Assembly (NCBI RefSeq): GCF_020906515.1
Contig: NC_085849.1
Coordinates: forward strand, 1,178,001 to 1,242,000
Source: Vanrija pseudolonga
Taxonomy: Eukaryota > Basidiomycota > Tremellomycetes > Trichosporonales > Trichosporonaceae
Reading direction: 5' to 3'
DNA length: 64,000 nt
The position numbers and the translations under genes are program-made. Of this stretch, positions 53,883 through 64,000 are shown one piece after another. How positions within the stretch are numbered: position 1 is the first letter of the stretch; each line of letters starts with the position of its first letter. Under the pieces are notes generated by a model. It was not told the DNA's origin. It saw only the letters and a list, made by a program, of their open reading frames with translations, and ran no database searches.

Positions 53883-56800
53883 GGTGCTGGGCACAGGTTA
53901 GCCGTCTGCGGGGAGGGGGGGGGGATGTTGCAGATGTGGGCAAGATAGGTAGGATGGGCGGAAGTGGGCGATGGATGAGACACGAGATAGCAAAGGGGGG
54001 TGGAGAGCAGTCTCCAGGACTTGTTGGGGAAGTTGTGGGAAGTAGCAGATGTACTATCTGCAGGGGAGATGAGACCGACACCCACACGGCGTAAAATTGG
54101 TGGTGGGGATTGTGGTTCAATTGCATGGGAACGACACGAAGCGTGTGCGACTGCGACGCATGCAGAATGTGTCGGCACACTCGACACACGTTCAATCACG
54201 CCCGCAGTAGAATACACAAAGAGAGTGGTAGACACAAGTGGGGAGGGGTGGGGGAAGGTTGACGAGGAGCAGAGGTCCAGGGGAAGGAGATAACGACGCG
54301 ATGACTCACAACTGTGGCAAATGATGCGATGGGATAGAGAGTTGTCTAGAGTTGAAAGTCGCACAAGACGAGTACGTCGTCGCCGTCGTCGTCACTGGAG
54401 TGTTGTGCTAGGGCGTTATGTCTAGTGGGCACGAGATCATTGCGAGGACGGGGATCGATGTGTGAGGGCGGCAGCGAGGGGGATTCAAGATGTTGGGCGC
54501 GGTGGTGGTCACGATGGTCACGCCGATGGAATTGATGCCACAGGCGAGATGGGGCGAGGGCGGGGAGGTGCGGGGGCGAGCAAGCGGGGTTGTGGGGGGT
54601 GGGCGAGGGGCGAGGATCAGCTTATGCACAAGCGATGAGAGGTGGAGAGTGTGTGAAGTGGGTTGGGTGTTGCTTGCAGCGTTTGTATAGCAAGCAGTGT
54701 ATACCAAACTGGGAGAGGCGGAGGGGAGGGGGGGGAGACGGGTTGCGGCTGTAGGGTGGCAGTTGTACTCCTTCCTCTGCGCTGCCGCGCTTTCCGTCGG
54801 CAGGTGGATAAGGATTCCCTTGACTCTTGGTCAGGTGGGTGGGTGGCAACATGGGGGGACCAGAAATGTATTTTTTACAGCCGCTGCAGCCAGCAGTATA
54901 ATGCTGGGCTTTTGGTGGCGTGGGAACGGTGAGGAGAGACGAGGGAGAGGTGGGCAGTGGCAGTGGGTATTCTTACTCACCTTGTGACGGCAAGGCAATC
55001 CTTGGCGCCGGGGCTTGGGTCCGCTTGGGTGCGTGCTTGGTACTGCTCCGCGTGCTCCGTCTACGCCGCGGCAGGTCAGCATTACAAGCACCGAAACCAA
55101 AAACACCTGCGTCATCATGCCCTCGGCGAGCGAGAATGCACGATGAGCGAGGGAGGCCGAATCCGAAATGGCTTTGTGGAATGATGTCACTGCAGGCCGG
55201 GGCGGGGCGGAGCAGGAGGGGGAGCAACATCCGCCCCGTACCCTGCCTTCCTTTCCCTCCCTGGCAGGCCGTCATACACCGAGGCTGCTGCTGGCGGGCG
55301 ACGGCGGCCGACCAAAAGCATCTCCGCGTCGGCCCTGCATCCAGCAGCTGGTAGCAGCCGCAGTAGCACCACATGGCATCATGCAACAACCTCGGCCAGG
55401 CCAGGCCCAGTCCAACGGCACCCAGCAAGCACCACAACACCCAAGACGCCGCAACCGCACCCACAGAGTCCGACTTACCAACTATGGCAAAAAGTCAATC
55501 GCGGTACGCGCCGATCGAGCCAGACAAGATGCAATGGTCGTGTCGTTGTCGACGTCGTCCGTCACGGAATGCACACGCACACTAGTGGTGCACGTTCCAG
55601 TTGTATGGAACCCTAGGCACGCGTCGGGGATCGGTCTGGCCGGTTGCTGCTGCTGGTGCAACAAAAGGAATGGTTTGTGGCTGCGGGCTGGCTGGTGCGT
55701 TGGTGGTTGTGTGATGATTGCTGGTGGTGCAACCTTCCTTCGGTCGGTGGGATCGACGAAAAATGATCGCCGCGGGCGTGAGGTTGGGGGGGGGGGGACG
55801 TGGGCGACGCGTCGAGGGAAGGTAGCGAAGCTTATGCGCGTCGCGCGGTCGTGCAGTCGTGTGGTCGAGCGTCGTGAGATGCGCGTCGTTACAGTCGAGC
55901 TGTTGTCGGTGCAAGACACGTTTTGTGACAATGAGTGATGGAAAGGGGGGAGCGTGTGAAGGCCGCTGTCGAGGCGATGGCGTAGATATGAGCCGTTCTG
56001 CCAGCTACCAGAGGGGGGGTCGGGCAAGGAGTGCACGAGTGGGCGCCAACGTGCCAAGACGGCCGTCAACGTCTAAACAAGGCGATAAACCGGCGGCCCG
56101 AGCAGAGTCCCATGGGCCGACGATGTCGTCGTCGTCGTCGTCAACAGGGACGCGTGTGGCGCTGGCTCTGGCTGGCGTGTAGAGGCTGCTAGAGCGCGTC
56201 GTTGTCGTCGTTGTGATATCCCGGAGACCCGAGCGCTGCCGACCGGTGAGAGCCAAGCTTTGAGGCGGCGGCGTGTGGCGTCGTTGTCGAGTGCGAGACG
56301 GACCGATGCGGCGAGACTTGACGATGGCGTACGGGTGCGGTCGGACAAGACAATGGGTGTGGCGTTTGTTGCAGTCAAGATAGAACGAGTGCGTATGTCG
56401 GATGTCGGCGAGGCGGGGCGTCGGCGGCCGATGCGGTGCGAGGTGGTGTGTGATGTGAGCGAGTGTGTGTGTGTGTAGCTGTCGCCGACAGTAATGTACA
56501 GAGCAATGTAATGTTCGACGAGGAGACGACCTGGTTCTGAGAAAGTCACGTCGAGACTAGCACTGGGAACGGCACCAGTGCTACACCAGTGCAATTGTGC
56601 AATGTGGGCGGGCACGAGGGGCTTGCAAGGCAGGAAGGACGCAGGACAAACGTCCAAGTCTAGACGCGTCAGGGGGGGAGAGGCTGCTGCTATTGTGCTG
56701 GCCAGGGTCGAGGATTGGTCTCAGGGAAGACATGCTGAATGAATACCGCAATGGCGGCTCGTGCTGCAACAGCAGGCTAAGCTACGGCACGGCACGCCAG

Positions 56801-57111
56801 CCAGACGCGACTGCTAATCGCAGCAGTCTCCGCCCCCTCAGCGCCGTTCCCACGCCAGCGGCGCAGTGGCGCGGGGTAAGCTTGTCGACGGCGGGGGCGG
56901 CGAGGAGGACAGCCTCGGCGTCGCTGTCGCTGTCGTCGTCAACGAGACCACCACCCACACTACATGCTGTGCTCTGCATGCAATACTCGCTGCTGCTTGC
57001 TGCTCGCTGCTCGTTCCTCGCCCCTACTCGGCCACTTTTTGGGGACAGGTTTTTCATTTTTCACAATCTGTCACGACGCGTCAGTACGTGATATGTAACG
57101 CTTCTCTGCTG

Positions 57112-57155
57112 CTCTGCAGGCTCTGCAGGCTCTGCAGGCTCTGCAGGCTCTGCGT
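57112..57155. repeat. Nine-base minisatellite GCTCTGCAG
   Basis: About five tandem copies of GCTCTGCAG are present. Each contains a PstI-type CTGCAG palindrome. Confidence 0.85.
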
Positions 57156-57555
57156 TGAGCCTCGGCCCTTCCACCCTCCCTGCATTTCTGCTTTCCACAT
57201 GACACCGCCCAGGGGGGGCTGTACATAGGCAATAGATACGCTCAGGGCGCGCGTTCCAATTGCGACAATGTGCGATAGCGCTGCTGCAGCGGCAGCGCCG
57301 ACATGCCTTGTGCGACAGCTGCATAGATCTGCCAGATCACCTACAAGAGCCAGAGCTGCAGCAAGCAAGCAAGCCTCGCTCAGCGTCGTGTCTCGGCTCT
57401 GCGCTGCACTGTCTCGCGCGGCTGTCGCTCGCTCGGCACTGCAACCAGCAAGCCAGCCCACACCCCCGTAAGCGGAAGAACGTGCACCTCGTTCGTTTCC
57501 CTTCCCCGAGGCAGGCAGGCCCCAGATAATAAATGTCCGGGGCAGGGCGGGGGCA

Positions 57556-57580
57556 CTAGCTAGCTAGCTAGCTAGCTAGC
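57556..57580. repeat. CTAG tetranucleotide repeat
   Basis: About six uninterrupted copies of the self-complementary tetranucleotide CTAG can fold into a hairpin on either strand. Confidence 0.85.
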
Positions 57581-58523
57581 TGCAGCAGAGATGTCTCACT
57601 CTGGAAAGAAAAGTAGCAGCTACTGTTCATGAAATTTGGAACACGCATACCAGCACACTTTGCACCACACGTCCCGCCATCACGCCACTATCAATGGCGG
57701 GAGGGAGGTGTGCAAGCCTCGGCAAGCGGCTGAGGGGGGCAGGCTACCTCAGCGCAAGAATGCACAATGCGTCGTCGTGCTCAACAACACGCACCAAGCC
57801 CCGCTTTGCTGCACAGCACATCCCCAACGAACAGAAAAGAATGCAGATAACGTTCTGCATATTCGCGCAAAACGGGGTCAATGGCGACGAACGAAGAGCG
57901 GCACGAGGCACAACCCCATGGTGCCCAACGGCCCCGCATGGGCAACGAAAAAAAAGTTAACCTAGGCCGTGAGAACCAGAATTCCAAGTTACGACACGGC
58001 GGCGTAGCCATGCATGCTACGCACGCGGTACGGCGTTCCTCGTGTATCGCTCGTGCCGAGAATGCCTCCGGTCGGAGCCGCTGGCGTGGGGGTGGGCATC
58101 GCCTGCTCCGTGCCGGCGTTGCCAGGCCACCAGCCGGCGCCGGCCGCCGCCGCTGGCGTCGTCTCACACACAAGCTACAAGCTACTACTGCGACGTGTGA
58201 CCTTCGACCTGCCTGCACTTGCCGACTCGCGGACACTGCCCGCCCGCCCGCCTGCGCAGATCACAGATCTGTCTCACACTGCACACCGCCACACTTTCGC
58301 TCGCTGCTGCGACGCACGCCAGCCAGGCGCGCCTGGCGGTGCAGGCGAGGGCGATAAGCGCCTGTCGAGCCTGCCGGGCGAGGATAGGCGGTGATCCGGC
58401 CAATGCGACCGTACCGGAGTGGCCGGGGCTACGAGCTGCACAGTGTGCTGCGCGTAGCCTTGGGGCGCCGGAGGCAAGCCGCACCCACGCCACGGCTGAA
58501 TCGTGCACGCCACTGCCAAGTCG

Positions 58524-58559
58524 TGGTGGTGGTGGTGGTGGTGGTGGTGGTGGTGGTGG
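58524..58559. repeat. TGG trinucleotide run
   Basis: About twelve copies of TGG lie 0.4 kb downstream of the CGR1 stop. Confidence 0.85.
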
Positions 58560-58942
58560 CAGTGGCGGGTGTGGCCGCCAGCATATCCGCGGACCACGGC
58601 CAGGCCAGGCTACGCCACTGCTGCTGCTGCTGGTGCACCGACCCTCCGCGATCCACGGCGGGGTGAGCGAGCCGCCCCCGCCCCACAACCAAGCCCCAGC
58701 GGCAGCGCGCCACAGCCAAACCCCGCTGCTTGCCCACCGAATCGGTGCGAGCAAGTGGCCTCCGCCGCTGCTGCTGGAATCAGTCGATCAAAAACAGATC
58801 TCGTCGTCTCTCTGATCGATCGCCCCGAGGACAACGGAGGGCACGAGCCAGCCAAGCAGCCCAACAATCTAAGAGTGCATGACATGCCAAGCGTAACCGA
58901 TACAGCCCACAAGAAGCGAAACGAAGCGAGACGAGAAGAAGA

Positions 58943-59519
58943 TCACCCGTTGATCTTCTTGGACCGCCCTTGGCGCTGCGGCAGCGTGAGCTCCGTTCGT
59001 ATTGTTCGCGCCGCGCCCAACGTACCTTCTTCATGCGCTGGGCCTTCTTGGCCGACATCTTGGCCGCGACGGCCTCGAGGCGCGCCTTCTCGGCTGCACG
59101 CTCGCGGCGTTCGCGGATGATGGTGACCTTGCTGCGAGGTGTCAGTCAGGTGACGACGGTCTTCGGGACGAGGCAAACGCCAGGGTGGTTAGTTGGTCGC
59201 GCGACAAGACCAGACTCGACTCCCGAGGCTGCCAGAGCCACTGCCTGCGGCAGCGGCTCGCTCGCACTCACCGGTCCTTGGCCGCCTGCTCCTCCTCCTT
59301 CATCTTCCTCTCGACCGCCTTCATAGCCTGCTTCTCCTTCTCCCTCTCCATGCGCTTCTCGAACGGCGTCTTGAGTTCCGACGAGATATAGTTTCGGCGC
59401 GTGGCCGTCTTCTCCGACTTCCACGCCTTGCCGTGCGTGCGGCCGTTCTTGGACGCGCGAACCTCGAGCACGACGAGGGGGCGAGGGGTGGTTGATGATT
59501 CTGGTGTTGGGTCGGACAT
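58943..59519 (-). CDS. CGR1: rRNA-processing protein CGR1
   Basis: CGR1 is a small basic nucleolar protein needed for 60S subunit pre-rRNA processing. Three exons (59519-59272, 59131-59026, 58975-58943) sum to 128 codons. The family features are NGRTHGKAWKSEKTATR, then FEKRMEREKEKQAMKAVERK, IIRERRERAAEKARLEAVAA and KMSAKKAQRMKKRQGRSKK, a nearly continuous charged helix. The final coding exon is 33 nt. The gene shares a 426-base divergent promoter with CDT1, containing CACGTG at 59636-59641, 117 bases before the CGR1 start. Confidence 0.9.
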
Positions 59520-59945
59520 GGCGGTGGTGGTTGCTGCTGTCGTGGAGAGCGACGCACAAGTCGTCGTGTTGACGCAGGTGGTGGAGGGAAGCCTTGAAAT
59601 TCTCAAACTTGTCGGAGTTGCCACACTTCTCCGCCCACGTGTCGGCCACGCTAGTCCAATGTATCGTGCCTAGCTTCCGGACGCGTCGCAGTCGCCGCAT
59701 TGGGCGTTTCCGCCCCTGGGCTGCCTCACTCGCGCCCGTCACCCGCAGCCTGTCTGCCTGCAGCCCGCCACCGCGCGACCAATTTCCCTGTAGAAGTCAT
59801 CCAGCAGCAAGGATTGTCCTTTCTCGCACCTCTGTCGTCGTCGCTATCCTTTCCTCCTACCACCTCCAACCCATCCACTCCTTGTCGTCTCTTGTCTCAA
59901 CGCTCATTGTATCATACTACCAACTCGTATCGTATCTTGTCAAAA
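59520..59945. promoter_or_regulatory. Divergent CGR1/CDT1 promoter
   Basis: This short bidirectional region carries CACGTG at 59636-59641 (Cbf1-type) and ACGCGT at 59681-59686, the core of MBF-bound MluI boxes that drive G1/S genes such as CDT1 in other fungi. Both assignments are by sequence only. Confidence 0.45.
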
Positions 59946-61816
59946 ATGTCGGGCGTCAGCGTCACGCCCAGGAAGCGCACCGCCGCCGCGGCGCCGCTCA
60001 CTCCAGAAACTGGTCGAAAGCGCAAGGCTGGGTGGGTAGAGCTTGAACCGGGGCGACCCACTGACACCGCAGCGCATCCAGCAGCCCGATGAGCCCGCTC
60101 ACCCCCCTCCCTCCATCACCCCTTGTGTATCGCGGCCGCAGGCTGGACGTCGATGCCGAGGCCCTGCCCACCACCTCGTCGCCGTCTCGCACGCCCAAGG
60201 GTCCACCAGCACCCATCCCTCCCCACCTCCAGGCCCTCCTCAGCCTGCATCACGGCCTCAACGTCGCTCTGTCACTGCACATCGCCACACATCCGCCAAT
60301 CCTCCCGCCACACTCGTCGACAACGACGCAGCTCCAGCTGCTCAACCTGACAAACTATGCCGCTATCAAGGACACCGTCGAGCGCACGTCGGGACGGAGA
60401 TTCGGCACGCAGGAGCTTGCGCGCCTGGCCTGGCTGTGGACGTGGGACGGGGAATCGTTACCTGCCGAGTCGTCAACCAAGGCAGATGACAACCCCTTCA
60501 TCGACGCCGCGCCCGTTACCCAGGTCGCAGGCCTGTCGTACCTCATCACGCCGACACGCACCCTCGACCCAGTCACAGGCCGCCGCATTCAGTCGCACGG
60601 CATCGGTATCGAGCTCGAGCTACAGCCTGGCGAGACACGCCAGCTGCTGTTGAACGGCGCCGAGGGAGGCCTTGGCAACATGGGCCAGGGCGGCGGTGTT
60701 CGCGTCATTGGGCGTTGGAATGCTGGCGCAGAGCTGAGGGAGGAGGCCGTGAGGAAGAGGCTGGAGCAATGGGTCGAGCTGCACGGGGGATACACTCCAA
60801 CGGTGAGCTAGCGTGACTCCTAACTCTGAGCTGACAACCAGGAGGTGCAGAACGACCAGCTCGCCACGCCGACCACTCGCGACTCGGGTCGCTCGACCAT
60901 CCCACCGATTCCCCTCCACCCGCTGCCCAAGCTCGGCCCTGCCGTCTCCGCAGGCAGCTTGTTCACCCTCGCCTCAAACACCTCGGACTCAGGCCCAGGG
61001 CTCACCTCCCTGCCTAAGTCGACCTCGGGTTTATCAGATCCGTTCGAGATGAAGACTCCGCCGAAGAAGCCGGCTGCCAAGGGCACGCTTGATGAGCGCC
61101 GACAGGCCATGCTCGAGAGGGTGAGTTGGGCTGCTGTTTGTAAGGTGCTAACTCTTCAGGTCAAGGCCCGCTTCAGCGCCAACAAGGGCCCTACGCTCGC
61201 CGCAGCGATCAAAAGTGGCGCGGCTGTCATCCACCACAAGTCAACGGCGGAGAAGCAGGAAGAGTTGAAGCGCCGCAGCACGCTGAGCCGACTTGAGAGC
61301 GTGGCTGAGGGCGTCTGGATGTGGGTAGAGTGTCCTGGAGTACCCACCCGCTGACTCTGCAGGATGTTCTCTGGCCCACCGACTGCCTCGCTCACCAGCA
61401 CGCCACGCCAGCGCCGTAAGGCCATTCTCATGTCCGAGATGAGCGAGATGATTGTCAAGAGCTCCAAGACGCCAATCTCAGAAGGTGGGTGTCTCGCTAC
61501 TACTGCCAGGTTAAAGCACCCGCTGACCTTCCCAGCCGAGGCCCAAACCTCTTTGCTCATGCTGTGCGACCTGTGCCCCTTCTTCCTAATCTGCAAGACG
61601 GTCGCAAGGCGCGAGTGGCTCGAGATGCCAATGCAGGTGGCGTCGTTCCACCCCCAATCCCCCGGGTCTGCCGACCCCGTCGCGGCTCTCCTTTCCTCGC
61701 CGACGACAGGATCGCCACGTACCCTCGCTGGTCCCGCCAGCCCAGGCCGTGTGCGCAAGACTGGCGGTCTGCGTGAGGTGCGCGAGCGTATCCGCCGCGA
61801 ACTGGGCCAGTGGTGA
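59946..61816 (+). CDS. CDT1: DNA replication licensing factor CDT1
   Basis: CDT1 loads the MCM helicase at origins together with ORC and Cdc6. Six exons (59946-60031, 60082-60802, 60842-61120, 61160-61320, 61363-61484, 61536-61816) sum exactly to 549 codons. The central winged-helix domain reads LLSLHHGLNVALSLHIATHP, then TNYAAIKDTVERTSGRRFGT and ELARLAWLWTWDG, matching the CDT1/geminin-binding fold. The C-terminal MCM-binding winged helix includes LSRLESVAEGVWMMFSG, SEMSEMIVKSSKTPIS and AQTSLLMLCDLCPFFLI. The N-terminus is short and basic (TPRKRTA; TGRKRKA), with TP sites that could be CDK targets. Sequence divergence is high, so the name rests on domain order plus these blocks. Confidence 0.8.
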
Positions 61817-62128
61817 TTGGCCTAGACATAGAGAAGCAGTCAGAAGTACCTTGTAGTAGTTTGCCGCGCCGTGCGCTGCCATAATGCCATACCATGCATG
61901 ATCTTAGCATAGGCGTCGGGTCAGTGGTCATGGGATGAACTCGCTCCTGGGCCAATCATGGGTGGATGTCAAAGTCAAACCAGTCCGGATGGGCAAGAGC
62001 CGGTGGGGAAGAATACCGCTCAGCCTCGCCTACACTTCCTTATAGCTAAAACACAAGTATGGCAACTCCCCAAGCCGGTGCCACACCCACAGGCCATACA
62101 ATAATACATGCACCTACAAGCTCGCACA
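61817..62128. other. Convergent 3' region between CDT1 and SGF11
   Basis: This short 3' flank lies between two convergent genes. I see nothing notable in it. Confidence 0.5.
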
Positions 62129-63326
62129 CTAGTAATCGTCGTCTCCTTCGCTCGACTCGTCGCCCGCCGGCGGAGGCGGAGGCGGCGGGCTGGCCTTTGG
62201 CGCCTCGCTCGGCGCGCGGCTCCCGCTGCCAGTCGCGACGGAGCCCTGGCTCGGCGGCGCAGAGGGGGGCACCGAGGCGCGGTTCATGCCCGGGAGTGTC
62301 TTGCGGCCAATCTCTGCGCCGGCGGATGCGACGGACCCGGCCGAGCCTTCGCGGAACGACGCGCCTGTCGTCGCCTTCTCCGGCGAGAACGGCGACGCCG
62401 AGTGCGCCTTCGTGCCCATTGGCGGCCGGCCGAGCCGGGACGGCGGGTGTGGTGGCCGGCCTGCTGACGGCGGAGCACTGCCCGAGTGCGCAAACTTCTT
62501 CTTTAGGCTCGCCTTGGTTGGCGACTGGGCGCGGGACTTGCCGTTCAGCAGCTCTGGTGGGTTAGCGCCGAGAAGGATCCAAGTCACCCACTCTTCCGCT
62601 TGCTCGCGCCACCGCCGACGCTGTCCGCGTCGCTGTCGTTCTCGCTCGCGAGGTACGGCGACGGGCTTGCACGGTCGTTGGTGCCCAGGCGCGCCTTGGC
62701 TGCTGCCATGCGGCTCGCACCGCGCCGCGTCGAGCCCGAGAAGCCGAGGCACGATGCGAGGTGGGGCGCGTATCGAGCCGATGTTATCTGATGTGTCAGC
62801 GACGTCATCCTGCCCGTACCACTGTACTGCACGACTCACACTCCGCCCACAGACCAGACAGTCGAAGAAGACGTTGCCACTCGCGTCCATCCGCCCGCTG
62901 CCGCTCCCCACGCCCGTGCCGCCGCCGGTCCCCTTCTCCGGGCCGACAGGGTACCCCGCTGGCCGGGTGGTCGTGAGCAGCCCCTTGGCCGGGGAGCTCT
63001 CGCGGGACGCGGCGGTGGAGGACGCGCCCGACGCGAGCGGCTGGATGGGGTCGTGTGCGCGGCATCTGGTGGTGTTAGAACCTGTCGCCGCCACTACTGC
63101 CACAACGCGGCTCGGTTTTGCTCGCTGCCGCCCCGCGGCGCAGCACTCACCGCGTGCCGCAAATCCCACACATCGCTTGCCCGCGCTTGATCTCGCGGTG
63201 TGCCTCGATCGTGGTCGTCAGCACGCTCTCGCCGAGGAGCTCGGCAAAGATGGACTCGGCCTGGTGGTTGTCAGCGGCGCCACGCGCGGCGGCACTCACC
63301 ACCGCACGGATCTCGGGGCTGGGCAT
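62129..63326 (-). CDS. SGF11: SAGA-associated factor 11 (DUB-module zinc finger)
   Basis: Sgf11 anchors and activates the H2B deubiquitinase Ubp8 within SAGA. Five exons (63326-63300, 63260-63151, 63065-62840, 62787-62592, 62553-62129) sum to 327 codons. The N-terminal helix that binds Sgf73/Sus1/Ubp8 reads AESIFAELLGESVLTTTIEA, followed by REIKRGQAMCGICG. The Sgf11 C2HC zinc finger is FDCLVCGRSITSARYAPHLA-SC, with GASRMAAAK after it (Arg-rich DNA-contact patch). The ligands come from both sides of intron 3. The protein is far longer than yeast Sgf11 (99 residues) because of Ser/Pro/Gly-rich linkers and a C-terminal tail ending in an acidic SSEGDDDY. Confidence 0.85.
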
Positions 63327-63737
63327 GTTAAGGGTGAGGTGGTGTGTGGTGGCGGGTGATGGAGGAGAAGGGAAAAAAAGTCGCGGCGGTCCCGGGCGAG
63401 TCGCTACCCCGTTGAATACACTCCCTCTACGTCGAGTGTGCGCGCAGTGATGGGGGTCGATTGTGAGGTGTCAGACGAGGCCGACGAGAGCTTTGGAAGC
63501 ACAAGTCTGACTGACGCAGATCATGCAATCCATCAATCCACGGCGAGAGCCCAAGTGCGGTGACCACGATGTGAGTCAATCACGTGATGCAATCCCGAGG
63601 GCCCCGCAATCCATCCAATGTTATTACACCCGCTCCCCCCAGTTAAGAATTTCAAGCGAGAGCTGCAGGTTGTGCTGCAAGATGTGATGAGCTGCCTGCA
63701 TTGACTGCTCTCTTCAACCAAAAGGGCCTATACACCC
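63327..63737. promoter_or_regulatory. Divergent SGF11/RRP5 promoter
   Basis: This contains ATCACGTGAT at 63579-63588, the full palindromic Cbf1 consensus, about 150 bases before the RRP5 start. No gene is seen. Confidence 0.55.
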
Positions 63738-64000
63738 ATGGCACCACCACACGCAAGCAAGAAGCGCGCGGGCGGCGCCGGCGCCTCGCCCTCAGCAAAG
63801 AAGCAGCGCACCGAGCGCACCGACCGCGCACCACGGGACGACCACGCCGCGCCCCGCGCCGCGCCGGCCTTCACCTCGGCACTGCAGTCCGAGGAGGTCG
63901 ACTTCCCCCGCGGCGGCGGTTCGAGCTTCACCGCCCTCGAGACCAAGCAGATCCGCGCCGAGGGCCAGCGCGAGGCCGACGCCGAGGCTGCCAGCTCCGC
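63738..64000 (+). CDS. RRP5: rRNA biogenesis protein RRP5 (5' end only)
   Basis: RRP5 is a large nucleolar S1-repeat protein needed for both 40S and 60S precursors. Only the first 87 codons are in the window. A Lys/Arg/Ala-rich start (ASKKRAGGAGASPSAKKQR) leads to EEVDFPRGGGSSFTALETKQ and IRAEGQREADAEA. The DFPRGGG-S-T-LE-K motif before the first S1 domain is characteristic of RRP5/PDCD11. The S1 and HAT-repeat domains should lie beyond the right edge. Confidence 0.85.
   Translation, partial: MAPPHASKKRAGGAGASPSAKKQRTERTDRAPRDDHAAPRAAPAFTSALQSEEVDFPRGGGSSFTALETKQIRAEGQREADAEAASS

Larger units (their letters stand above)
53883..58942. other. Five-kilobase stretch without a recognisable gene
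   Basis: This lies between the CBM21 start and the CGR1 stop. Open frames on both strands are short, mutually overlapping and rich in Arg, His, Thr and Cys, unlike the real genes of this window, and none shows a family motif or a plausible exon chain. Simple repeats lie at 57112-57155, 57556-57580 and 58524-58559, with poly-G near 55788-55799. It could be a long regulatory leader with 5' exons or a non-coding transcript. Confidence 0.5.

Noticed and set aside
55168-55938. A 256-codon open frame on the plus strand in the 5 kb desert
   Set aside because: It begins with a weak context, is rich in Arg, Gly and Cys without a pattern, and no splice partner or domain was seen.

Overview
The window looks like nuclear DNA of a basidiomycete yeast, most likely a tremellomycete and perhaps Trichosporonales. 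It is GC-rich and compact. Almost every gene is split by very short introns (about 33 to 90 bases) with GTGAGT-like donors, CTGAC or CTAAC branch sites and CAG acceptors. The gene set is fungal and eukaryotic throughout: TFIID, SAGA, U6 LSm, Ras, CDT1 and bestrophin. The order-level placement is inference. I see no transposon, retroelement, CRISPR array, prokaryotic operon or rRNA gene.

Layout. The left edge (1-1036) holds the 5' part of a steryl-acetyl-hydrolase-like alpha/beta hydrolase. A gene-poor 1.7 kb follows. From 2.8 to 24 kb lie cytosolic asparaginyl-tRNA synthetase, the rRNA-processing factor EFG1, a secreted GH71 alpha-1,3-glucanase, mitochondrial ClpP, a glutamine-rich TAF12, an NHX-type Na+/H+ exchanger, LSM6, the bHLH factor CBF1, a tRNA-Asp(GTC), a bestrophin-like anion channel and ribosomal protein eS21. 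From 23.3 to 45.3 kb lie a JMJD7-like JmjC protein divergent from the lysophospholipase NTE1, the Pol I factor RRN3, an RNase III/dsRBD protein, one short unrecognised gene, a UBE2S-like E2, a three-repeat paladin-type phosphatase and the H/ACA assembly factor NAF1. From 47 to 64 kb lie a Ras GTPase, an HVA22/REEP membrane protein, a CBM21 glycogen-targeting PP1 subunit, a 5 kb stretch without a recognisable gene, CGR1, CDT1, the SAGA zinc finger SGF11 and the first codons of RRP5.

Themes. At least six genes serve ribosome or nucleolar biology (EFG1, eS21, RRN3, NAF1, CGR1, RRP5). Five of these six carry a CACGTG box 100-260 bases upstream of the start codon, and the CBF1 homologue that should bind such boxes is encoded in the same window. 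Gene architecture is the other striking feature: two first coding exons consist only of ATG, one is 4 nt long, there is a 7-nt internal microexon, there are introns down to 33 nt, and three introns are stop-free and a multiple of three.

Limits. Exon boundaries were read by eye from splice consensus and family motifs. For most genes the exon lengths add up to a whole number of codons, but none has been tested against transcripts or databases.
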